Under the pieces are notes generated by a model. That model was not told where the DNA came from. It saw only the letters and a program-made list of their open reading frames with translations, and searched no databases. A program made the translations under genes and the position numbers. 28,318 nt of DNA, from the NCBI GenBank assembly GCA_035552095.1, contig DASZMA010000139.1, positions 1 to 28,318 of the forward strand, in the 5' to 3' direction. Source of the DNA: Bog-473 sp035552095. GTDB lineage: Bacteria > Actinomycetota > Acidimicrobiia > Acidimicrobiales > RAAP-2. This document shows positions 8,166 through 14,082 of this stretch, in pieces (position 1 is the stretch's first letter; every line of letters starts with the position of its first letter).

Positions 8166-8193
8166 CCTCCGGGCCGGCCCGAGGGCCCGGAGG
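8166..8193. terminator. GC-rich hairpin between convergent genes
   Basis: CCTCCGGGCC (8166-8175) and GGCCCGGAGG (8184-8193) form a perfect 10-bp stem with an 8-nt loop. It sits between the acyl-CoA ligase stop and the stop of the convergent gntR gene. No adjacent T-run is present on either side, so it would be an atypical intrinsic terminator, as is common in high-GC actinobacteria. Confidence 0.55.
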
Positions 8194-8195
8194 CG

Positions 8196-8543
8196 TCAGA
8201 GATTCTCGATGACCCGGATCACCTCGTCGCGCTGGTAGCCCTGACGACGGGCGAAATCGACCAGTTCTCGAGCTCTAGTGACCACCGCGCTCTTCTGCGC
8301 AGCCGAACCGGTGACGGTGACGCCTCGACCGCGACGGAACTCGAGCAAGCCTTCATCGCGCAAGGTGCGCAAAGCCCGCAAGACCGTGTTGTGATTCACG
8401 CCCAGAACGGCCCCCAGATCGCGCGCCGGTGGGAGCCGATCGCCACCCTTGGCTTCACCATCTGCAATGGCCCGCCGAAGTTCCGCCGCCACCTGCTCGT
8501 GCAGCGCGGTGGGATCGCCCCGATCGATCTGGACATGCCTCAT
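8196..8543 (-). CDS. Small GntR family transcriptional regulator
   Basis: This 115-residue winged helix-turn-helix protein has the GntR core RLPPARDLGAVLGVNHNTVLRALRTLRDEGLLEFRRGRG in its N-terminal two thirds. A short helical tail follows, resembling YtrA-type regulators. I chose ATG 8543. The longer in-frame start at 8606 would overlap the start of the divergent PASTA gene and would place the promoter region inside the coding sequence. The -10-like TATTGT (8559-8554) leaves a leader of only a few nucleotides. Unlike typical YtrA regulators, no ABC transporter gene is adjacent. The divergent partner is a membrane-anchored PASTA protein, which is its most likely target along with itself. Confidence 0.88.
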   Translation of the reverse strand: MRHVQIDRGDPTALHEQVAAELRRAIADGEAKGGDRLPPARDLGAVLGVNHNTVLRALRTLRDEGLLEFRRGRGVTVTGSAAQKSAVVTRARELVDFARRQGYQRDEVIRVIENL

Positions 8544-8558
8544 GATGCTAGCTACAAT
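8530..8558 (+). promoter_or_regulatory. Sigma-70-type promoter of the PASTA gene
   Basis: TGGACA (8530-8535), a 17-bp spacer and TACAAT (8553-8558) form the best -35/-10 pair I found in the window. The start site would be near 8565, giving a leader of about 23 nt that contains GAGGGG before the TTG at 8588. Confidence 0.6.
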
Positions 8559-8562
8559 AGCA
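8546..8562. promoter_or_regulatory. Shared palindromic operator of the gntR/PASTA divergon
   Basis: TGCTA (8546-8550) and TAGCA (8558-8562) are perfect inverted arms around 7 bp. The palindrome covers the -10 of the rightward PASTA promoter and the -10-like box of the leftward gntR gene. A GntR dimer bound here would repress both genes. Binding by the adjacent regulator is inference from position and family. Confidence 0.5.
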
Positions 8563-8587
8563 CCAACGTCCGATTCGAGGGGTCTCC

Positions 8588-9682
8588 TTGACGCTGACCG
8601 AGACACGACCCGAAGCCAAGAACCCTCCCTTTGCCACGCTGCTGATTGAGGAGGCGCGCCAGCACCATCGCCGCCGCTTGGCTCGGACCGCCGCTGTCAT
8701 CGCGCTGTCCCTCCTCGCGGGCTCCATCGCTCTCTACGCGTTCGGTGGCGGAGGGTCCCAGCCCTCCCCGGCGCCGCGAGGTGGGACGGCCGCTCCCCCA
8801 CCCAGCGGCCCGGGCGGAGGCGGAGAGGGGCAATCCGTGTCCTTCGTGCTGGCGCCCAGCTGGCTGCCCCCGGGATTCAGCATCACCGGTGGCGACTACG
8901 TTGAAGGTGGCCTCGAACTCGGTCGCGCCACTGAGGTGAGCGCCTCCCTCGACCAATCGGGATCCGCCCCCAAGGCTGACCGCGCCCTGTTCGCCCTTGA
9001 CTATTACGGCTACCACCAGCCCGGACGGGAGAACATCCGCCTTCTGGCTCTGCAGTTTGGCAGCCCGGGAACAGCCGCCACCACGCCGCTGGGGGGACGA
9101 CACGTGATCTTGTCCAGCCATTTTGACCCCGGTGGGTTTGTGGGCAACGTCGACACGACCGCCACCTGGGTCGAGCACAAGACCTATCTGCAGGTGGTCG
9201 CCGAGGGGATCACCGAGTCGCAGTTGGCCCGCTTCGTCGCCGGACTCCGTGAGCAATCTCCGCCCGCCTATGTGAAGGTACCGGTTCTGCGAGCGGGAAC
9301 GAGCCAGGTGTCCGCCTGCTCCGCCATCCGCCGGGCCGGTTTCCGCTGTGGACTGCAATTCGGTTCCCGTGTCTCGACGGCTCCGATCGGAACCGTCCTC
9401 GGCTCCGAACCCGACGGCGGGAGACTGGCGCCGCAAGGCTCGTTCGTGAAGCTCACCGTCTCGGGGACGGGCACCCTCTCGGACATTTCTGATGTAGTCG
9501 GCTCGGCACCGGCGGCAGCGGTGGCCCTTCTCCACGCAGCCGGGTTCGTCGCCGTACTGACGTGCCAGGCCTCGCCGAGCGCGCCGTCGAATGGCGCGGT
9601 GACCAAGCAGACGCCAGCAGCCGGGTCACCGGTCGAGCAGGGGTACCTGGTCCGCCTCCTGGTGGTCCGCCCCGGCTGTTAG
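8588..9682 (+). CDS. Membrane-anchored PASTA domain protein
   Basis: This 364-residue protein has a basic cytoplasmic N-terminus (residues 1-32, with RQHHRRR), one membrane helix (33-52) and a Gly/Pro/Ser linker (53-78). An exported domain of about 150 residues of unknown type follows. Two C-terminal PASTA-like repeats cover about 230-297 and 298-363. Each shows the pattern of a V/I-rich strand, an A-x-x-x-L/I-x-x-A-G-F helix end and a final VKLTV/VRLLV strand. PASTA domains usually bind peptidoglycan or muropeptides. There is no kinase domain, so this is not a PknB-type kinase. The Cys residues are paired in a way that may allow disulfides. The start is TTG 8588, supported by GAGGGG (8577-8582) 5 nt upstream. 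It probably reports on or binds cell wall under control of the divergent GntR protein. Confidence 0.8.
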   Translation: MTLTETRPEAKNPPFATLLIEEARQHHRRRLARTAAVIALSLLAGSIALYAFGGGGSQPSPAPRGGTAAPPPSGPGGGGEGQSVSFVLAPSWLPPGFSITGGDYVEGGLELGRATEVSASLDQSGSAPKADRALFALDYYGYHQPGRENIRLLALQFGSPGTAATTPLGGRHVILSSHFDPGGFVGNVDTTATWVEHKTYLQVVAEGITESQLARFVAGLREQSPPAYVKVPVLRAGTSQVSACSAIRRAGFRCGLQFGSRVSTAPIGTVLGSEPDGGRLAPQGSFVKLTVSGTGTLSDISDVVGSAPAAAVALLHAAGFVAVLTCQASPSAPSNGAVTKQTPAAGSPVEQGYLVRLLVVRPGC

Positions 9683-9704
9683 TGGAGTCAGACCCGCCGA
9701 ATAA

Positions 9705-10130
9705 CTACCCGGGCAGCGCCGCAGTGGCCTCGCCGATCAACTTGTCCTCGCCATCACCGTTGGACAGGTTGACCGAGAGGTCGACCAGCTTCTTGCCGTC
9801 CTCTTCCCGCTTGCCGGTGACCACGATCTTCGAGGAGAGCACCTCGTCAGGCCAGGTCTGGCGGGCAAAGCGGACTTGATACCGAGTGACGTTCCCCACG
9901 CCGACATAGTCCGTCAGCGCCGAGCCCAGGAGGCCCATGGAGAACATGCCGTGCCCGAACACGCTGGGCTGGCCGGCCGCCTGGGCCGCCACCTCGTCGT
10001 GGTGCATCGGGTTGAAGTCACCGGAGGCTCCGGCGTACTTGACCAGGTCGGTACGACCCAGCTTGTGCGTGATTACGGGAGCCTCATCGCCCACCGTCAC
10101 TTCATCGAACTTCAGCTTCTGCTCACCCAT
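9705..10130 (-). CDS. MaoC/HadB-like (R)-specific enoyl-thioester dehydratase
   Basis: This 141-residue single hotdog protein carries the hydratase-2 motif as ASGDFNPMHHDE, with catalytic Asp38 and His43. It should interconvert 3-hydroxyacyl and trans-2-enoyl thioesters. In mycobacteria the equivalent HadB forms a heterodimer with a HadA or HadC subunit that lacks these residues. A HadA-like gene is two genes upstream in the same direction. ATG 10130 is preceded by GGAGGT (10143-10138) with an 8-nt spacer. Unlike the usual hadAB arrangement, a DoxX-like gene separates the two subunits. Whether it acts in fatty-acid synthesis or acyl-CoA breakdown cannot be decided here. Confidence 0.88.
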   Translation of the reverse strand: MGEQKLKFDEVTVGDEAPVITHKLGRTDLVKYAGASGDFNPMHHDEVAAQAAGQPSVFGHGMFSMGLLGSALTDYVGVGNVTRYQVRFARQTWPDEVLSSKIVVTGKREEDGKKLVDLSVNLSNGDGEDKLIGEATAALPG

Positions 10131-10181
10131 TGTGTCGACCTCCAGTCGAATGCTCGTTCACGTTCGTCATTGCCATCCCCG

Positions 10182-10655
10182 TCACGCCCCGAAGATGTGC
10201 AGCAAGTGGTCGATCGACCACAGGTTCCAGGCGTGTGTTCCCAGTACGACCACCGAAGCCAGGACCATCATGAAGTTCTGACCCTGCTCGGCCCAGTCCG
10301 TGATCATGAGAATGAAGTACAAAATGTTCAAGAGGATGCCGGCGATGGCGGCGACCGGAGTCAGGAACCCCAGGATCAACCCCAGGCCGATGGCCAACTC
10401 CCCCAGCACGACCACGTACGCCATCATCTTCGGCCGCGGCACCACGACGGCGTCGAAGCCCTTCTTCACGAAGGGCCACTTGTGCTTGTCGGCCACGGAC
10501 TGACCCCAGCTGATGCCGGCGCCCCGCTTGAACCAGGCCGCCTTGTCCTTGTGCCAGAAGCTCTTGAACCACCAGGCACCCAGACCGATGCGCAGCACGG
10601 CCAGCCATTGCGCGCCCGTGAGCCACGTCGTCGAGGTGTGCACCGTCAGCATCAT
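10182..10655 (-). CDS. DoxX family membrane protein
   Basis: This 157-residue protein has about four hydrophobic segments. The stretch GELAIGLGLILGFLTPVAAIAG (about residues 89-110) is characteristic of DoxX-like proteins, with the conserved Glu at the start of a helix. An amphipathic, Lys/Trp-rich segment (residues 30-70) lies between helices one and two. DoxX proteins are linked to respiratory or thiol-redox membrane complexes, but most members are uncharacterised. The ATG 10655 (or 10652) lies 3 nt after the stop of the HadA-like gene, with no clear ribosome-binding site, so it is probably translated by coupling. The MaoC gene follows 51 nt later. Confidence 0.75.
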   Translation of the reverse strand: MMLTVHTSTTWLTGAQWLAVLRIGLGAWWFKSFWHKDKAAWFKRGAGISWGQSVADKHKWPFVKKGFDAVVVPRPKMMAYVVVLGELAIGLGLILGFLTPVAAIAGILLNILYFILMITDWAEQGQNFMMVLASVVVLGTHAWNLWSIDHLLHIFGA

Positions 10656-10658
10656 GAG

Positions 10659-11174
10659 CTAGGCGCGGTGGATCAGGTTGAAGCGGGCGGTGACCACCGG
10701 CTCGCCCGTCTTGTCGTCACTCCAGTTGGTCTCCTGGACGATGAACGTCATCGTCTTGCCCTTGGACTCCTTCTGGTAGGCGTCGACGATCTTGCCTTGG
10801 CTCACCAGCACGTCACCCACGACGATCGGGCGGTGGTAGATGAACTCCTGCTCCCCGTGGAGGATGAGGCCGCCCTTGGCGATGAGGGGGCCCACCGCCG
10901 TCATGAGGGGATTGCCGCTCGGTGCGTCGGCCGGCTGGATCTCCTCGAACTTGCCGGCGAACTCCATAGCGAAGGGCCAGGTCGGCGGGGCCGGGATGGC
11001 ATCGAAGCCGGCCTGTTGGGCCGCCTCGGGATTGCGGTAGATAGGGCTGGTGCTGAGCACGGCATCGGCGAAGTGCGCCACCGGGCCACGCTCGACGACC
11101 ACCTTGGCCTTGCCGGTCGGCTGGCCGATGATCCCCTTGAGAATGTCTGCTTGCGATTCGGCGCCGTCGGCCAC
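10659..11174 (-). CDS. HadA-like FAS1-type dehydratase N-terminal domain protein
   Basis: This 171-residue hotdog protein matches the MaoC_dehydrat_N (HadA/HadC) type: an early substrate-binding region with TSPIYRNPEAA, then IPAPPTWPFAM, LHGEQEFIYHRPIVVGDVL and a closing VVTARFNLIHR. In mycobacteria such subunits lack the catalytic Asp/His pair and give acyl-chain specificity to a HadB partner. Here the probable partner is the MaoC protein at 9705-10130. The GTG start at 11174 has GGAGG (11185-11181) 6 nt upstream. It is the first gene of a three-gene leftward operon that starts divergently from the nitroreductase. Confidence 0.85.
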   Translation of the reverse strand: MADGAESQADILKGIIGQPTGKAKVVVERGPVAHFADAVLSTSPIYRNPEAAQQAGFDAIPAPPTWPFAMEFAGKFEEIQPADAPSGNPLMTAVGPLIAKGGLILHGEQEFIYHRPIVVGDVLVSQGKIVDAYQKESKGKTMTFIVQETNWSDDKTGEPVVTARFNLIHRA

Positions 11175-11295
11175 CGTGTTCCTCCTTGTCCCCCTCCGCC
11201 GTTTTGCAGATCCAGGTTGTCTTGGCGGGCACCGGCCCGTCGCCGGTGCAGCGCCAAAGGTAGCGGGTCCCTCCCATGTCGCCCAATCCGACCGC

Positions 11296-11301
11296 TACCA
11301 T
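11296..11301 (+). promoter_or_regulatory. -10 box of nitroreductase gene
   Basis: TACCAT fits TANNNT and lies 8 nt before the GTG at 11310, consistent with a leaderless or near-leaderless transcript. No Shine-Dalgarno sequence is present before this GTG. Confidence 0.35.
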
Positions 11302-11309
11302 CACGGCCC

Positions 11310-11909
11310 GTGGCCGACTTCTTCGAGGTGGTGCTGACCCAGCGGGCGGCCCGGACCTTCTTGCCCGACCCGGTGGACGATGCGACCGTGGCCCGGATCC
11401 TGACCGCCGCCACCCATGCGCCCAGTGCCGAGAACAGCCAGCCCTTCGTCTTCGTCGTGGTGCGCGACCCGGCCGTCCGGGCCGATATCGGCGCCATCAC
11501 CGCCCGCCTGTGGCAGGGCGGGGCCAAGGCGCTCGAGGCCGATCGGCTCTCGCCGGCCTTCCTGCGCGACGTCGACCAGGGGGCCATGGGTGGGATCGCC
11601 AGCGCCCCGGTGCTCATCGTCGTCTGCGGCGACACCCGTCTCACCTACCCCCAGGCCATGGACGCCTCCGTCTTCCCCGCCGTGCAGAACCTGTTGCTGG
11701 CGGCTCACGCGCTCGGGGTGGGCTCCACCCTGAGCACCCTGCCTGTCCTGGGCGGGGACGAGTTGGCCGCGCTGCTGGGGTTGCCGGCTGAAGTGGTGCC
11801 GGTGGCGGTCGTCCCGCTGGGCCACCTGCCCAAGCCGCTGGGGCCGCCCCGCCGCCAACCCCTCTCGGAGAAGGCTCATCTCAACCGTTACGGTACGCCC
11901 TTCCCCTGA
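11310..11909 (+). CDS. Nitroreductase family protein
   Basis: This 199-residue FMN-dependent oxidoreductase has the nitroreductase fold. The N-terminal LTQRAARTFLPDPVDD...ILTAATHAPSAENSQPF contains the phosphate-contacting Arg and the APSAENSQP stretch that contacts FMN. The region DASVFPAVQNLLLAAHALGVGS follows, and the protein ends with a typical HLNRYG-like tail. It would reduce nitro, quinone or flavin-like substrates with NAD(P)H. I place the start at GTG 11310 because homologous sequence begins at ADFFEVV; the same frame stays open far upstream, but that part is antisense to the dehydratase operon. It is convergent with the glycosyltransferase gene, and only 5 nt separate the stops. Confidence 0.9.
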   Translation: MADFFEVVLTQRAARTFLPDPVDDATVARILTAATHAPSAENSQPFVFVVVRDPAVRADIGAITARLWQGGAKALEADRLSPAFLRDVDQGAMGGIASAPVLIVVCGDTRLTYPQAMDASVFPAVQNLLLAAHALGVGSTLSTLPVLGGDELAALLGLPAEVVPVAVVPLGHLPKPLGPPRRQPLSEKAHLNRYGTPFP

Positions 11910-11914
11910 CGGCC

Positions 11915-13096
11915 TTACGAGCGCCGGCCGGCGAACTCCTCCACGAACGCGCAGTAGCGGTCCAGGATGACCGGCCAGCGGTAGTTGGCCTCCACGTAGC
12001 GCAACCCGTTCGCTCGCATGGCCTGGTGCAGGACCGCATCGCCGGTCATCCGGCCCACCACGGCGTCGAACTCGGCGTAGCCCTCGAACCACATGCCGGC
12101 GCCGGACTGCTCGCAGTGTTCGCGGGTGGCCCCGCACACCGCGTTGACGATCACCGGGGCGCCCGCCGTCATGGCCTCGACCACGGTCAGGGAGAAGGCC
12201 TCGAAAGGGGACGGCGCCACCAGCGCGGTGGCGCCGCGGAGCAGGCCCCACTTGGCGCCGTCGTCGATCATCCCGGTCACCACAATGTCGGTGTCCGTCT
12301 CGGGCGGGTTGACCACCTGTCCGACCAGGACCAGTTTCAGGGGTCCGGGGTGGCGCTCCTTGTAGGAGCGGAAGTAGCGCCACAGGATCCCGGTCCCCTT
12401 CTTGTCGTCGACCCGCCCGATGCACAGCAGGTACGGCGCCTCCCCCAGGCCGAAGTCGGCCCGCGCCGACTCCGCTGAACCGTCCGCCTCCTCCACGCCC
12501 AGGCCGACCAACACCTGGGGCGTGCTGGCCACGTTGAAGCGGTCGACCACCAAGCGCCGCTCGCTGCGGGTCTGGAAGACGAAGCCGGCGCACTGCTCGA
12601 ACAGCGGTGGAAAGACGGGGAGGTGCAGCGCCGGCTCCTCGTGGGCCGCCGGATGCAGAATGGCCCGCTCGCGGACCCGGGGCAACCCGCGGATGGTCGG
12701 GTAGTACAGGTAGGGGTAGAAGGCGATGACGTCGGCATCACTGGCTTCGACGGCACTCAGCAGGGCCGGCGACTTGGGTCCCTGCAAATCGACCCACGTC
12801 TCGCTCTCGGCCTGGCTGGCCCCTTCCGGATCGGCCAGCAGCCGCCCCGACAGGGGATGGAAGCCCTCGTCGCGTCCAGCCTCCGAGGCGATCCGGTGCA
12901 CCGTCACCCCGTTGACCGCCTCGGTCCCGGCCGCCAGTTCGTCGCGCCACGTCAGGGCATCTAGCGCGCACGTGGTGAGCACCTCCACCTCGTAGCCGCG
13001 CTGGGCCACCAGGTGCTCGGCGAACATGCGGGCCCCGGTCTCGGCGCCCCCCCGGATCTGGGTGCCGTAACGGGGCACGACGTAGGCCAGCTTCAC
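11915..13096 (-). CDS. Glycosyltransferase family 4 protein
   Basis: This 393-residue GT-B enzyme begins MKLAYVVPRYGTQIRGGAETGAR, with the GGAE donor/acceptor loop at residues 16-19. The C-terminal half has the strand YLLCIGRVDDKKG and the GT4 motif PSPFEAFSLTVVEAM, in which two Glu residues are separated by seven and bind the nucleotide-sugar donor. It should transfer a sugar from a nucleotide donor to a glycan, lipid or small molecule at the cytoplasmic face. The upstream in-frame extension is Arg-rich, unlike the family, and has no ATG, GTG or TTG near 13096, so GTG 13096 is the best start. This GTG overlaps the stop of a possible 22-codon upstream ORF. Confidence 0.9.
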   Translation of the reverse strand: MKLAYVVPRYGTQIRGGAETGARMFAEHLVAQRGYEVEVLTTCALDALTWRDELAAGTEAVNGVTVHRIASEAGRDEGFHPLSGRLLADPEGASQAESETWVDLQGPKSPALLSAVEASDADVIAFYPYLYYPTIRGLPRVRERAILHPAAHEEPALHLPVFPPLFEQCAGFVFQTRSERRLVVDRFNVASTPQVLVGLGVEEADGSAESARADFGLGEAPYLLCIGRVDDKKGTGILWRYFRSYKERHPGPLKLVLVGQVVNPPETDTDIVVTGMIDDGAKWGLLRGATALVAPSPFEAFSLTVVEAMTAGAPVIVNAVCGATREHCEQSGAGMWFEGYAEFDAVVGRMTGDAVLHQAMRANGLRYVEANYRWPVILDRYCAFVEEFAGRRS

Positions 13097-13161
13097 CTGG
13101 CCGGCCCCCGGCCGCCCGGCGACCAGCGCGCCACCTGGGTGAGGTCTCCTCGCTCGGGCAC
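13093..13161 (-). CDS. Possible 22-codon leaderless upstream ORF
   Basis: A GTG at 13161 opens a frame of 22 codons (VPERGDLTQV...) that ends in TGA at 13095-13093, overlapping the glycosyltransferase GTG as GTGA. The -10-like TAGGGT lies exactly 6 nt before this GTG, the same spacing as for leaderless genes elsewhere in the window. The peptide is Arg/Gly-rich with no recognisable motif. It could serve to deliver ribosomes to the glycosyltransferase start by reinitiation. Evidence is positional only. Confidence 0.35.
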   Translation of the reverse strand: MPERGDLTQVARWSPGGRGPAR

Positions 13162-13167
13162 GACGCG

Positions 13168-13173
13168 ACCCTA
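13168..13173 (-). promoter_or_regulatory. -10 box upstream of glycosyltransferase transcript
   Basis: On the minus strand TAGGGT (13173-13168) fits TANNNT and is followed by 6 nt and GTG 13161. It would start the transcript at the small upstream ORF and give the glycosyltransferase a leader of about 65 nt. Confidence 0.38.
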
Positions 13174-13301
13174 ATGTCTCGCCTTTCCCATCTGAGTCAG
13201 GCCTGAGCGTGCGACGTGCCGCCGTTCGAGCGACGCTCGCACCACCGAAGCGCGCCCGCCGTGAAATAGGCTGACCCGGCGCGAAGGCATCGCGCCGTGG
13301 C

Positions 13302-13307
13302 GGAGGT
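13302..13307 (+). promoter_or_regulatory. Ribosome-binding site deciding the start at 13312
   Basis: GGAGGT sits 4 nt before ATG 13312. It lies inside the coding sequence if translation began at the in-frame GTG 13297, which has no such signal. I therefore prefer ATG 13312. Confidence 0.65.
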
Positions 13308-13311
13308 ACTG

Positions 13312-14082
13312 ATGGTCGGCGGGACATTTGACGAGTTGGCTCCGGAAGATGTGCCGATGGCGGGGGCCACCGACCAGCCGGCGGAGGCAGAAGCGGAAGA
13401 GGAAGCAGGGGCGGCTGGACCCACCGACGGGACAGGCGCCAAGAGCAAGAAGAAGCACTCGCGGCTGCACACCATGGTGGCCATCTCCATCGCCACCGTG
13501 TCCGTCCTGGGGGCCATCGCCAGCTGGCGCATTGAGGACCATTCGACGGCGGCGTCCGAGCTCGACCAGAGCGCGGTGGCGGCCACCATCACCAGCAGTC
13601 GGCTGACGGTCGAGGCCAGAGCAACCGCCCAACAGTCCGAGAACGACTTCTTCCGCTACCAACGCCTCAGCGGCGAGGCGACCCAACTGGCCCCGGCGGG
13701 ATGCCCCAGCGCCCCGGTCACCGTCCTCGAATTCGACGCCTTCGTGGTCTGCGAGCTGGCCGACGCCGTCTTCATCGGCGGGGACGACCAGTACGTCTCT
13801 TCCAACGGCCAGACTTACAACGTCAACGCGCTCACCCGCGACATCGTGGCCGAGCAGGGGTTCGAACAGGACCATGACGCGGCGCCGTACCAAGCGGAGG
13901 CCCGGGCCGACCGTCATGCCGAGGACAGGTTGCTGCTCCTCACCCTGGTGCTCGTGCTCACCCTGGCCCTCCTGACCGTGGCCAACCTGGCCCATCGGCG
14001 CAAGATCGTTCTGCGGGCGGCCATCCCGGCCTGGCTCCTCATGGCGGTCAGCGCCGTGCTCCTCGTGGTCTGGGAAGCCTGA
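13312..14082 (+). CDS. Uncharacterised three-helix membrane protein
   Basis: I do not recognise this 256-residue protein. It has an acidic Ala/Glu-rich N-terminus (residues 1-42), a Lys-rich patch (SKKKHS) and a first membrane helix at about 54-72. A soluble segment of about 130 residues rich in Ala, Glu and Asp follows, with a Cys at each end of a short central stretch. Two closely spaced helices lie at about 206-226 and 237-255. The same plan (helix, soluble segment with coiled-coil character, two C-terminal helices) is seen in the N-terminal half of the next gene, so the two may be distant paralogues forming a complex. Its stop shares one base with the next start (TGATG), which implies coupled translation. 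Confidence 0.7.
   Translation: MVGGTFDELAPEDVPMAGATDQPAEAEAEEEAGAAGPTDGTGAKSKKKHSRLHTMVAISIATVSVLGAIASWRIEDHSTAASELDQSAVAATITSSRLTVEARATAQQSENDFFRYQRLSGEATQLAPAGCPSAPVTVLEFDAFVVCELADAVFIGGDDQYVSSNGQTYNVNALTRDIVAEQGFEQDHDAAPYQAEARADRHAEDRLLLLTLVLVLTLALLTVANLAHRRKIVLRAAIPAWLLMAVSAVLLVVWEA

Noticed and set aside
9876..11309. Long plus-strand frame leading into the nitroreductase
   Set aside because: It is antisense to the three dehydratase/DoxX genes, is His/Arg/Gly-rich and has no family motif. The nitroreductase homology begins only at 11310.
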